NCBI GenBank assembly: GCA_015698045.1
Contig: BLAL01000319.1
Location: 62,001 to 126,000, forward strand
Direction: 5' to 3'
Length of the DNA: 64,000 nt
Origin: Rhizophagus clarus
Taxonomy: Eukaryota; Glomeromycota; Glomeromycetes; Glomerales; Glomeraceae
The first letter of the stretch is position 1; each line of letters opens with the position of its first letter. The notes beneath the pieces are model-generated. The model was not told the origin of the DNA. It made no database searches and was given only the letters and a program-made list of their open reading frames with translations. Shown in pieces: positions 24,332 through 37,300 of the stretch. The position numbers were made by a program, and so were the translations under genes.

Positions 24332-26420
24332 ATGACAACTTACGAAACTAATGTTAATAATAATAATGTTTATGAAGAAGAAGTTGATAACTCTTCTGAA
24401 ACATCAAAGGATAATTATTCCTCTTCAGCTTCTTCTTTTATTATTGATGACACAAAAAAAATCAATTTTGAAGACAATAAGGAAGAAAGAAACCTTTCTA
24501 CTTCTAAACGTAACAAACGTCATAGTTTTATAAGTATGTTCAATCCTAAGAAGGATGATAAAGAAAAAGAAGAGAAAGAAAAAACTACTGAAGGTTTAGT
24601 CCGTTCTATATCGGGAATATTTCATAAAGACAAGGATAATCATAAACCTAATAGTCCGGTAGAAAGTGAAAGACACCTCCGTCCTACCTCTCGTACTTCT
24701 TCTAATAGTGATACATCAAAAAATAGACGGAGTTTCATTTTCTTCTCTGACGATGAAGAAAGACTTGAAAATGATACTCCTTCAAAAAAAGGAAGAAAAT
24801 CTAGACAAACCAGTAATGCTGAAGGTTTAGATAAAGATAAAATATCTAAAAAAGTAAAACGTAACTTTGGTAAATTTTTCGAAAATAAATCATCTCATAA
24901 ATCATCTCAAAAACCAAAAAATATGGATATGTGGGAAGATGGTTTTCTTGAACCTGATGAAACTATAATTATTAGAAGTCCTTCCTTAAAAAAGAATAAG
25001 GATAATAATAAAAATAATGATAACGGTAGTAATGATAACAATAGTAATAATAATAACAACAATAATAATAATAACAATAATAATATTAATAATAATAGTA
25101 TTGAATCCCCTCATGATTCAATTATTGGTAACGGGCCTGATAATGCTTTTCCACCTAAAAGTACTGATGATAGCCCCGTTGATGATATTCAATCGTCCAC
25201 TCAACAAAGTTCTTTTGATGATCAATATTATAATCAAGAAATTTCTTCCAATAATAATGTCAATAATAAACATGAAACTGAATATAGTTCCGGTTCTCCT
25301 ACTACTCCTACTACTCCTATAACTCCTCGACTTATTGTCACACCTATTGAACCTGAATCTACACCTTTCGGATTTACTGCTGATATAACCAATAATTCCA
25401 ATAATCGAAACAGAGTCGAATTTGATGATGAAAAAGAAGATAAAGTTGATCAGAATAATGCTGTTAATTCAATTTCGAAATCCCATGAAGTTAAAGGAAG
25501 AAATATTTCTCTTACTATTTCAACTAACAATATCAGAAAGCAAAATGGCGATGATACAATCACAAATACTATTGAACAACAACATAGTTACGATAGCAAC
25601 AACACAAAAACGGTAAGCGTTATATAATTACGTTTGTTTGATACAATAACCATTATTTATATGAGATCAACTCATTAAAATTAATATTATTTTATAGCTG
25701 CAAGAACTTGAAGAAATTAACAAATCCTTGAGTAATGTTAAAGAACAACTTGAAGCTAAAGTTGCTGAACAAGATATTCAAATTACTAAATTTAATTCAA
25801 TGGAAAATATTATGCAACAACAAATTGACCTTTCTAAACGTATGACAGAAACGATGCAACGTTTAGAATCAAAAGTTAATGTACAAAAAGACGAAGTTGA
25901 TAGTACAAGTGTTAGTAAAATACTTGAAGATACTATTAAACGTTTAGAATCAAAGATTGATAAACAAAATGACGAAATAATTCGTCTTAAATCCATTGTG
26001 GGACAGTTGTGCGTAAGATTTATATTTCAATGAATTTTTGTAAAAGGTTTTATGATTTGATTTTTTTTTTTTTTTACTTTAACTGACCTTTTTTTTTATG
26101 ATTTTTGTAGGAGTGGGGAAAGTCAACACTTATTTTTAACAAATGGAGATGTTTCTCGATTGATAACTCATGGCGAGGATCAGAATCTAATTATAGCACA
26201 ACAGGGGGCATTGATTCAAGCCAATCAATCACAATCACCACAGATTTACTCGAAGAACACCCTTGTAAGTACATTGGTGGTTAATCCATTATACAACACT
26301 ATTACCGTATCTGCTAGTATTGCCACGTCAGTCTTGTATGCAGTTTACGTAAGACCTGTTGTTGGTCTCGTTAGCGTTTTTAGAGATGGAATTTCTCCTA
26401 AATGCGAGACTACGGATTGA
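24332..26420 (+). CDS. Asn-rich, coiled-coil protein, possibly membrane-associated (3 exons)
   Basis: Exon 1 is 24332-25612 (427 codons), followed by a GTAAGC...TTTTATAG intron. Exon 2 starts at 25698 and exon 3 after the acceptor at 26109-26110. Exon 1 encodes a hydrophilic, Ser/Lys/Asp/Asn-rich region with basic-Ser motifs (RHSFISMF, RRSFIFF), an Asn run near residues 224-256 and Thr-Pro repeats. Exon 2 encodes about 105 residues of coiled coil with two RLESK repeats. The exon 2 end is ambiguous. A GTAAG donor at 26013 leads to a 57-residue tail. A weaker GTGCGT donor at 26009 opens a 100-residue frame with two hydrophobic stretches (residues from LVSTLVVNPLY and VGLVSVF) ending at 26420. 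I favour the second. The family is not recognised; similar composition is common in fungal regulatory or membrane-tethered proteins. Confidence 0.65.
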
Positions 26421-26572
26421 TCATCATCGCGTGCTGCTACCTTCCGATATTAAAAAAAAAGCCCTCTAGGATAGAGCTAGGGATAGGGGAAAATTAAGTA
26501 ATACATAAAAGATTAAAAAAAGATTAAAAAAGTTGAAAAAAAAATTCATAAAGCGAATCAAGTGAAATGTCA

Positions 26573-26573
<1 letters not shown>

Positions 26574-26604
<31 letters not shown>

Positions 26605-26718
26605 TTCCAAAAATATATTAATGAACCTTTGTTTCCTTTTTTTTTATTAAAAAAAAAAAAAAAAAAAAAATCTATATATATGTATTTATTAATGAACTTT
26701 TTTTTTTCCTTTTTTTTT

Positions 26719-26753
<35 letters not shown>

Positions 26754-26755
26754 TT
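26574..26755. repeat. Three tandem poly-T/poly-A foldbacks
   Basis: Three successive T-run then A-run blocks (about 14-20 T, 20-30 A) are separated by similar AATGAAC-containing linkers of about 60 bp period. They lie in the 3' flank of the coiled-coil gene. Each block can fold into a long A-T hairpin. Run lengths may be affected by sequencing error. Confidence 0.6.
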
Positions 26756-26759
26756 AAAA

Positions 26760-27480
26760 AGGGAATATTCCTTTAATTTGTAAATTGTTTCAATGTAAAA
26801 TAGTTTAGGTGAATTTCATTATGTATTATGGCGTGAAAGAACATTCAATTTTTTGAAAAAATTTCCTTTTTGTAATTTTAGTAAAAATTAATATTATACG
26901 AAAAAAGAATTTTTTTAAAAAAATTTCGTTATCAATTTATCAAATTAAAATGAAGCTTTATTTGTCAATAAACCTGCTTTTGTCATGTAACAGTCTCACA
27001 AATTTCACTTGTCATTTTATGCACGCTAAGATAATTTAGCATAAGAAAGTTGTTTCATGATCATTTGTTTATCAAAAAATCAAAAAAAAAAAAAATCAAA
27101 AGAATTTAGCTATTTTGATTGTCTCTCAACATAATTTGATCTTTAGTATATTATATATACATATTTTTTTTTTTTTTTTTTGATGGAAAGAAAACAATTA
27201 ATAATATCTGAATAACACTTAATTTAAATTTTCCCGTATTTTATACACAAAGAATTAACTTTTTTGAAACAATGTTCGTAAAAATCAAATTTTTTTTGAA
27301 ATAAATATTACATAAATTGGTTGTGCAAATAGTTTTTGATCGATGAAATTCTGACTTATTATGGATTTAAATTTGGGTGTGACACGTAAATCTCTTCTAA
27401 ATCACATTTTCATATAAATACCTAAAAAAAAAAAAAAAATCGAAATTTCTTGACACAAATAAAATATATGACATTTTTTT
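26760..27480. other. Intergenic region between two plus-strand genes
   Basis: AT-rich, with T runs near 27165-27181 and an A run at 27424-27440 just before the next start. No other gene is seen. Confidence 0.5.
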
Positions 27481-27496
27481 TCTTTTTCCATTTAAA

Positions 27497-28569
27497 ATGA
27501 CTTCAGGTAACGAAGTTATTGATAATTTTATTATTAAAATCCAAGAAAATTTATCAAATTCACAAAATTTTGAATGGATACCTTACGAACAATTTGAAAA
27601 TATAAAATCTCTTTCGTATGATGGAATTTCAAATATTCATATCGCAAAATGGATTAATGGTCCAATTATTGGTGATAAACAACAAAAAAGATTTGGTCCT
27701 TTAAATGTTGTACTTAAAATAATTAGTTGGGAAAAGGAATTATCTTTGATTTTAAATCAAGTATGTGATTTTTTAGATAGTCATTAATGGCGCAGTAATT
27801 AAAATTTATTATTAATTTATTATTAATTTATTATTATTGTTATTTAAAAATTAATAATTAACAGGTTAAATATCATTATATTTGTTATAATAAATCTCCT
27901 GATAAATTCTTGCCAATTTATGGAATTACCAAAGATCCTTCGAAAAATGAATATATTTCCGTAATTAAATGTGCGGAAGAAGGGGATTTACATGATTATC
28001 TTGACAACAATTTTTCATCTCTCAATTGGAAAAAAAAACTTTTAATCCTTTCCTCATTTCTTCGTGATTTAAAAACAATTCATGGGCAAGGTTTTATACA
28101 TAAAGATATTCACAGTAAAAACATTCTCCTTTCCAGAAATAACGAAGAAAAATTATTAATTGCTTATCTTCCAACATCTGGTCTAACAAGACCTGTGGTT
28201 CCTACAGGAAATAAAAATAAAAAAGAAGGAATTTACGGTATTCTACCTTATTTAGCACCAGAGGTTTTAAAAGGTAAAGAATACATTCAAGCCTCGGATA
28301 TTTATAGTGTTGGTATAGTAATGTGTGAATTAAGTACTGGTGAATATCCATTTAAAGATAAACGACATGATATGACTTTAACTGTTAATATTTGTCAGGG
28401 AGAAAGACCAAAATTGAGTGATAACGCCCCTAAAGTATATAATGACGTGATCAGAATGTGTTGGGCTCAAGATCCTTCTGTTAGACCTAGTATAAATGAA
28501 CTTGAAAGTATTGTGTTAGAATGGCGTGATAGATTAACTGAATTATTTGGCGAATCGGATAAGGAATAG
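27497..28569 (+). CDS. Divergent protein kinase-like protein lacking the DFG aspartate (2 exons)
   Basis: Exon 1 is 27497-27760 (88 codons) and exon 2 is 27865-28569. The intron is GTATGT...TAACAG, phase 0; the total is 322 residues. The fold is TKL-like and resembles the large kinase family of arbuscular mycorrhizal fungi. The glycine-rich loop is absent. The beta-3 lysine is present (VVLKII, K74). The catalytic loop reads HKDIHSKNIL (D169, N174). The position normally held by the DFG Asp is Tyr (IAYLPTSGL, Y189), with extra residues after it. APE (219-221), the SDIYS helix-F Asp and the C-lobe RP motif are kept. Losing the metal-binding Asp and the loop suggests a pseudokinase or scaffold. 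The frame is otherwise clean, so the change does not look like decay. Confidence 0.85.
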
Positions 28570-29335
28570 ATAGTAATTATTAATTTTTTTTAATAAATTC
28601 ACAACTTCAAATTGTTAATAAAGTAAAATACAATAAAATGAAGTGAAATAAAATATATGCTTATTGTTCATTTTACAGTATTTAAAGAATGCAATCGTAG
28701 TTCGTGAACTTTGATAATTTACTAACTTAATTCATTATGCAACTTAATAAAGAAACACAAACTTCTAAAATGACATGCTTCCAGATAAAATCCTCTTCCT
28801 TTATTACGATCTAATAATTTAATAATTTTTAATTCTATTAACGTGAATCATTCCCAATAGTCATGGTTTAAATGTTAATAAAAAAACTTTACCGAAAAGG
28901 CTCAAATTTAAAAATCACCATCTAAATTTTTAATTTTTTCAAATATTTTAGAGTCATTAAATCACTTCGCTACTCCCAATTCTTAAACCATTCATTACAT
29001 TATGAAAATTATTGAGAGTTGATTTGAACAACGAATCATGAGTAAATAGAAATGATTAATAACATGAATGAACAGTATTATTTACAACACAGGTATTTGT
29101 CTTTTTTTTTTTTATATTCCAAGTTTCTAATCTCACTTAGGCAACGAATGTTGGGGATCTGGTTTCTTATTAAAGAGACGAGCTGGCCATCAATTCGCAT
29201 TACAAAATCACCACATTCATACTCTTACCTAATTATAAGAAATAATTTATGTAAATAAAATAATATCTATCATATATAAAACTGATATTAATGAGAGATT
29301 TTGTAATTTATTTCTGTAAAAATAGGTATTTATGA
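28570..29335. other. Intergenic between convergent genes
   Basis: AT-rich 3' flanks of the kinase-like gene (+) and the helicase gene (-). A 68-codon open frame at 29052-29258 has no coding character. Confidence 0.6.
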
Positions 29336-32300
29336 TTAAACCATGTTCTGAAAACAAGATTCTCTATGATTCTCTGAAGGTAAAATGTTTTTTTTCCAAT
29401 GATAATTTCCTTGACCATCAGAATATTCTAAATTACTTTGAGAACTATGATCTTTATCATAATCATGGTGTACTTGGGTCTTTTTCTCGTTTTTAAATCT
29501 TCTGTGTTTTGAGTCTTCTTCGGGTGATGGTGAACGTTCGATAACCATTTCATTATAATGTCCATCATAATCGTTATGATCTTCGTTAAAATCTTCATCT
29601 ATATTAATTTCATTTATTTGAAATCTCGAATTTCTTTCGTCATTATCATAATCCCCCTTTATTGATAATTGTGATCGTCCTAACGAATAACGTTCGTCGT
29701 AAAGATAATTACTTGGGTCATGTTCGCTTCTTTCATCATGATGATATCGGTGGCCACAAAATGAAAGACGTTCACGAATATCAGCCTTAATTGGAGAATA
29801 TCTTCGATGAAGTCTGCTGGAAATACCTCTCCTTTGATGGATTGTTCTTTGTTCATGATATACATTGTGATCAGGAGGCGAACGGAAATACGAAAGTGAA
29901 GGTAATTCTTTAGGTGGGACCGAATCGTTAAATTGAACTAGAAGTCCCGATTGTAACGATATTGACCGGTTATTTTGTCCATTATTTTTTTCCATATTCT
30001 TTTCCAACATAAGTGAATTATTTTCAGGTAAACTGTCATTTTCCACCTCGGCGGAAAACATATTATTGAACGCCTAATAAACAATGTTAAATGGTTAAAG
30101 TTCGTAAATTATATAATAAATCATATAAAGAGACGGACCTCCGTATAAAATCCACGATTCTTGGCATCTTCAATTAATGCTTTCCAGGTATCGTTTTGTG
30201 CAAGAGTTTTCGTTGGACCAAAGATCCATAAAGAATTTTTTGCACGAGTAAGAGCGACATTCAAATTTTTTGAATCTCCTAAAAATTCGGCAATTTTCTC
30301 TGAAATTAAATTGAAATTTAATTATTAAATAATTTATATTATTAATTATTAATTATTAATTATAAAATTATGACACTTACCTTCGATAGTGCAAAAACAC
30401 GATAATATTATGATATCTTTCTCTTGACCTTGAAATGCATCCTTTTTTATAACAAAGAATTAAGTAAATAAAATGAATAAATAAAAAGAAATAAATATTA
30501 TAATAAAATAGAGAAAATAAAACAGAAAGAAAGTTTTACCACTGTATCTATTTTACATTTAATAAATATATCTTTTGTAAGTTCTTTTATAAAATCAACT
30601 TTTTGACTTTTATCCGGAATGATAATACCAATTCGACCTTCAAACTTTTCATTTTGGTGAAGATAGAGTTAAATTATTAATTGACATCAAAGTCAAACAA
30701 GAAAATTGGTCTCAATTAAAAGTTTTGCTTACGTTTACTCGAGAAAAATCCTTAATTAATCTCTTACATGCTTGAGAAATAATTTTTGCCATAGAGTTGT
30801 TTTTTCCATTCCATTCCGTTATTATTCTATCGACATCAAAAAATCTGTAAGGTGAAAAGAATTTACTTTGATGCCATGGTCGATCTCGCTTTTGCAATAA
30901 ATAATCAGCATTTTTAATAAGCGAATCGTAAAAAAATTGATTGGGAAATTTGCTTATTTCTTTATGCATTCTATATTGAGTTTTTAATGTTTTAACTGAT
31001 GATGGGCAATTTTTTTGTATGCGAGTAAATAAACTTTGATCATAAGAAAATTGCTTTGCTATCTTTGATAAGATTGTTGGCGACGACTGATTTGGATCTC
31101 CGATTAATACAACACGCTTGGGATTATATTTTAAAGGTATTAATGAACTTAGCTCAGTTGCTTGAGTTGCATTATCAATTATGAGCGTGCTGAAATTAAT
31201 ATTTATAGTCGATAAAATTTCATGACCACTTTCAATCAATGTGGAACATATTATATGAGCTTCTTCTAAAACTTTTCCTTTATAATAAGATAAATCCTTT
31301 ACATCATCTCTTACTTCTGACATCATTTTTTCGGCCAAAGCATCCAAGGACACATCTCTCATATCATTTGGTATAGAGTCTAAATGTCCCAAATATACAA
31401 TATTAACCCTAACAAGATTTCCTGCTGAATCAAATATTCCGGCTTTTAACTTCTTCGCCAGTATGTTAATAATTAAACTGCTAGGCGCACATATGAGACA
31501 CTTTCCTTGAATATCTGAATGTTCTCTTAAAGCAGAAATTAAACCAACAACCATTTCTGATTTTCCAGTTCCTGGAGGACCTTTAATTAGTGAGAATCCA
31601 CAATCGTTATCCAGAATTTTCCCAATAATTTCAGCCTGTAAATAATTGACATGAAAATTCTTTTTGTAATGTTCAAGTTTTTGAGTAGCAGATGGTGGTG
31701 GTGGTGGTGGTGGGGACGATGTAATAGAAATTTTTGGGTTAATAATTTGATTCTTTAGTGAGAATTTCGACATGGAAATTAAGGCTGCATATTCTCGTGT
31801 TACTGACGTCAAACTTCAAGGTAAAAAAAAAAAAAAATAATTTTTTAAAAAATGGTTCGAGAGAAAAAAAAAAAAATAAAAAAAATAAAAAATAAAAAAT
31901 AAGAAAATAAGGTACGATATAATTATTATCACTAACCTCATAATTCGGTATGACTTCCATTTACTGTTTCGAAATAAAAAACGTCGAACATCATGAGAAG
32001 AGTCATTCAAGTAAAGTAATAATTTATTATTTTTGACCACAACTAAATTTTGAATATTACACTGTAAAGATTCTTTCTCTGAAGCTTCGTACTTTATATG
32101 AAACAGATCACTTTCCAAAAAGCGATCTCTATTGTACTGTTCACAATTGAACGAAACCTCTATAAAATCATCAATCATACAAACATTTTCTACAAAAATG
32201 TCCACCTGATCTTCGTTACTCGCCTTCTCTTTTGAATTTACCAAATTTTGCCAGCATTCCAAAATAAGAAATGGCTCAAAAATTTGCACATAATGTTCTA

Positions 32301-34088
32301 CTGATAAAAATGTATTTGGAATCGATTTATAATTGGTTAAGCAAGAATTTGGTGGCAATTCGCTATTTACGGTATAATTTAATGACAATATCTTCTTATA
32401 AAAAAGGCTCACGTTTGGCATCAAACGCGCTTCATCGTCTTTCTGTTTTTGAAGATATAACATCCGTTGATTTCTTTCTTTGTTTGAAGGAGCTTTAATT
32501 ACACGTGCTTTTCTCTTTGAGTGTTGCTCAACCATTCTCTTCTGATCTTCTTTGAGCTTATTAAGTAATTCTGATTTCATTTCAGATAATCCCAAGCTCT
32601 GCATATTCCTTTTAATATCCTCACGTGAAAAATTTCTCGTAATATTATCAAAGATTGTTTTAAACTTTGAACTTTTTGAAGTGTAACCAAGATAAAATTG
32701 ATAATAGACAAAATTATTATTTTGTGATAAAGTTTGAAAAATTATCTCCAAAATTGCATCATAACAAACGATTTTATAACCATTATCACAATCCGATTTT
32801 TGAGATTCTTTCATGAGAATATCCAATACTTTTTCCAATATATCTCCAAAATTCTTTGAAGAAATCACTGAAATCAAGTAAGATTTAATCCAAGCCAATA
32901 GAAACATTTTTTTTGAATGTATTCTCGTGAGATATTGAAAACTAGATGATTCAAATATGTCAAGAATTTTAATCTTCCATTGTTCATAATTTATCCAGAA
33001 ATCTTCTTTTAATTTTTCTAAAAGTATATTTAAAGCTTTTAATAATTCGACCAATAAGGATTCTTGACTATGATTACATTTTTTCCAATAAGCATATATA
33101 ATTGGTTTGATAAAATATCGATCACATAAAATTTTATTTTCTAAATGGGAAAGGATTCTTCTAAATCCCTTCCAGAATTCTATGATATTTTTAGTAAAAG
33201 GATAATTAAAGTCTTGTTTTTCATCAAACCTCTCAAGTTTCTTTAAAATGTTTTCCATGATAATATCAAGCTCAAATTCTTCGAATTCCTTAGCTCCTAT
33301 CTCATGATTAATCGTTTGAAACGATATCCAAGCCCATTTCCTAACCTCTTGATTCTCATGTAAAGCACACAAGAATAGTCCAGGCATACATCTATTCGTT
33401 AATTTAACAAACCTTCCTTGTTGTTTTAAAGTTGACAAAATAATGATGAAGAGTTCATTGATTTTGTTATTCTGTAGGCATTTGAAGTTCAAAAGTAACT
33501 CATAAAATACGGGTAAATAGATTTCATTAGAATTATTCGTCTTAATTTTTTCTTTTATATTGTTTAATATCGCTATAATTCGATTTATTTGCCATTTTCC
33601 GAGATTTTCAAAGAATGTATCTATATTGTTATTTTCAAAATCTGTTACATATGTTGATTTATGACTGAAAGAAAAAAAATTGTGAACATTAGTTTAAATC
33701 GATCAAAAAATAAAATAAATGAACAAATGTATTTAATATATACTCTTATGTATATTTACTTATTTATATTTATTTACCGTTGATACAACTTTCTAGCATT
33801 TATATGAAAAGCTTCGACACAATCGAAACATATTGAAAGATGACTTTTTAAAATATTTCGAAATACGATGAAATTCTCTTCTTCAATGACTAAAGCAGGA
33901 AATAGTTCTACTACGATATTAGTATATTTTGGACAACATAGAAAATGTTGTCGCTTATTTTCTTTATTGCTTTCCAAAATATAATTTACGCCTTCTTGTG
34001 TAAATTTTACGGCGAGTTGTCTATTGTATGGATTTTCTATTTTTTCTTTTAAGAGATTAAGAATATATTTTTGCTCATTATCGTTCAT
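29336..34088 (-). CDS. SEN1: Sen1/senataxin-type SF1 helicase with altered Walker B
   Basis: Seven exons with consistent phases: 34088-33778, 33664-31937, 31813-30733, 30644-30540, 30441-30381, 30299-30139 and 30073-29336, giving about 1,394 residues (yeast Sen1 is about 2,230). The N-terminal half looks like the helical Sen1 N-terminal region, with CFDCVEAFHINARKLY near residue 90. The helicase core carries GPPGTGKS (758-765), GDPNQ (918-922), YRMH (960), DAFQGQE (1076) and ALTRAK (about 1111). Motif II reads IIDNATQ where the family has IIDEAAQ, so the catalytic Glu (894) is Asn. Motif III has SSPT instead of LPPT. The C-terminal 240 residues are hydrophilic, rich in Arg/Asp/His/Ser. The family unwinds RNA-DNA hybrids and assists transcription termination. 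Here ATP hydrolysis may be weak or absent, so this may be a diverged paralogue. It starts 286 bp downstream of the GCN2 stop, same strand. Confidence 0.9.
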
Positions 34089-34374
34089 GACTAGATAAAA
34101 CCTTCTAACAACAAATTTTTTTTTTTTTCTAAAAAATTTTGTTTCATTTTATTATTAAAGGACGTGCAAATTTACCAACGCGCTTTCTCTCCTTTTATAG
34201 GAAAAACCATCGTTTTTAGTATACTGATAAAGGTAGCACATTAAATAGACTACCAAGAAAATTAAGAATATATAAATTTTTATAAAATAAATAGTTTTTT
34301 TTTTGGATAAAATAACTTACAATTATACGTTTCACCAAAAATAAGTATAATTTAACATTCCGTTATATAATAAA

Positions 34375-37300
34375 TTAACTAAAAAATTGATATAATATTC
34401 CAAAATCATCCCTATGTGAATGTAACCAGACATGTTTATGACCTTGATTTCGTTGTTTTTTAAGTATATCCTGAACTTCAAGGACATATTCTTTTTGATG
34501 AAGTGGAGCAATATCCAGTACTTTAAAAACAAATTAAAATAAAATTATAATAAAATTATTAAATAATTGATGTAGAACAAAGAAAACTTACTTTTATTCT
34601 TGAATGACTCATCCTCTAAGACATTACAATCAGACATTTTCCTCAGTATTTCTTTACTTAAATCTACAGCTAAAACAGGTACACTATTACATTTAATCTG
34701 TTCAACGATGCCTGATATATTGTCTTGTGCTAAAAAAATTTAAAAGAACAAAAAGTTTAACATGCGTTATAATGATTGTGATATAAAAATTTGATCTTAT
34801 ATTACCTTTATCCATAAGCAACTTTTTCTGTTTATGTTTCATTTTTTTGTTATTCTTTTGTGTCGGAGGAACAACAACATTTACTGATAGACGACTTGAA
34901 GATTCCGGTGACGTTGAAAGACTCGTAATTGTATAATCGTGCGTGGACACTGAAAAAAAAAAAATTTATATGGATTAAAAAAAAAAAAAAAAAAAAAAAC
35001 AAACCAAAACAAAACAAAAATAAAATAAAAATTCTATTTAATTAATTGGAAACTAACGATGATCAGTCTGTGCAATTAAATCTGCTCTCGTTGTCTCTGA
35101 ACTTAATTTCATGCATACTTCACTCCGAAGGACTAGCATCACAAAAAAATCTAGATGAGCATAAAAAAGTTATAAAAATTAAATTCTGAAAAAACTTCAT
35201 GAATTACCTTCTTCTTCGGTTTTCTTGATTAAATTTTTGATCTTTACAGTCATTAGAGCGTCTTTAGAAGCGCCTGCGGTATCTTGAATTTTATGTTTCA
35301 TTATAACTATCCAATTGATTCCTTGGTCTTTACATTTAGTTGTCAAAATTTCATGTGTAGGATCTGTTAATTCCTCATACATAAAATCTGCTTTAATATT
35401 ATATGCCCATAACTCTTTTACAAGATCCAATCTTTCTAGTAATGATACTTTTCCAAAACTTGCTACAATAACATCACACTAAAGAGGCATAAAACATATT
35501 ATTAATAATCAAAAAAAAAAAAGAATTATAAAAAGAGCTTATATATCTTTCACATACCCTTCTAGGTGCCCAAAAACCTAAGTTTTTTTCCTCCTCAACT
35601 TTCTTTGAATTTAATATTGCTTTTTGATAATTTTCTAACGCGAAAACAATTTTTTGCATAGCAATACTAACACCAATTCCGTAAATTTGTTTGGCCCTTC
35701 CTTTCCCGCTTACAATGGTAGGATGTCGAAATTGTTGTATCAACCAATCATATCTTCCTCCACCTGCTAAAACATCTTTACGGTCATTATCATTAACAAC
35801 CTGAAATATTATTCCATTTTTGTAGTAATGATAGTTATATCTAAAGAAACAAAGAAAAAGTATGTTGAGACAAAAAAAATTAAAATTATTTATTTGTATA
35901 AAAAAATTTTTATTATAAACAATAAACACTGACACTAATAATGGAACAAAAATTATTTCGTGGTTGACACCAAGAGATTTTGTGTAATCTAATAACTTTT
36001 TAAAACCGTTAAAAACTTCTCTTATTTGCGATTTCATGGAAGATGATGGTATTAATTTCTCGAGAGAACTTGATACAAATTCCAAATCACCTAAAATAAA
36101 GGAGGATAAATTATATAGAAATATAAAATATCTTCAGAAATCTTATAAAAAAATACCTTTAATATCAAATAACGCCAACTCATCCAGCATCATTTTAGAT
36201 AATTGATATTTATTCATTAATTGAGCTTTAATCCGCGAAAAGGGGTACTTTTTATCTAATTGACCAAGAAGTCCACAAACTGCTCTACTTAAATCCTCGG
36301 GAATTCTACAACAATCAAATATTATTTGCAATATATTTGCATGATTCACATAAAATACATAATTTATTGATTTAATTGGAGGGAATTCCAAAAGAATTTC
36401 ATCTACAATCTTTATTATCTCTGCTTCAGCGACCATGGATGCAGGATAACTATGAACTATATCAAAGTCAACTTCATCAATTATACGAGGTTGGCATCCA
36501 ACAATATTCTCTCTAATTATATATACTTTAGTTTGGGCTTATTCTTTTTTTTTAAAAAAAAAAAATTAATAATAATAATACCTGTAAACACGATCAAATG
36601 TGTATCTCTTTAAATCCATTATATTGTTTCTTGAAATATATCTCGCAAATGGAACAGTTAAATCATACGGTAACTAAAAGAGAAATTAACGATATTTTTA
36701 ATAAATACTTAAACATTTTTCTCTTTTTTAGGAAAAAAAAATTTTTATGCATATTACCTGTACAAGACCACCATCAGCGTCGATTAAATAAACGGCTTTC
36801 TTATCTTCCTCGTAGAGATTGTATTTTGGCATTAACAATGGTGTGTTCAACTCTACAGCACCATGATGTCGAAATGTTTTTATCATATGGTCTCGAACTC
36901 TAATATATGTTAATGATGTACTTAGTTGATCAAAATTATTTCCCTATTAAGAAAACGAGTGTAAATACATATCTAATGTAAAATATTGAAAGTAAACGAG
37001 TTTCATTTTAATTACCGAATTTAAATCGTAAGTATAGTCTTTTGACATATCAGACGATTGAGTAAATAAATTTGACATCAATTGTCGATTGTACGGTGTA
37101 TTGGGTTTCGCTAATTTGTTAAAATATTTAAATACGCATTGTCCAACTTTTTCCTTTTTTTCTTCGGAAAAAAAAACATCACAAACCTAATTCTCTAAGA
37201 AAATTTTGCAAATGTTCGTCCTCAATATTTGCTGGCAACAATTCACTCTTCAATATTTCTAAGGCCGTAGGACGATTTTTAGCATTGTGTTGTAAACACC

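Noticed and set aside
25017..25322. Ile/Leu/Met-rich plus-strand frame
   Set aside because: Shifted reading of the Asn-run region in the coiled-coil gene.
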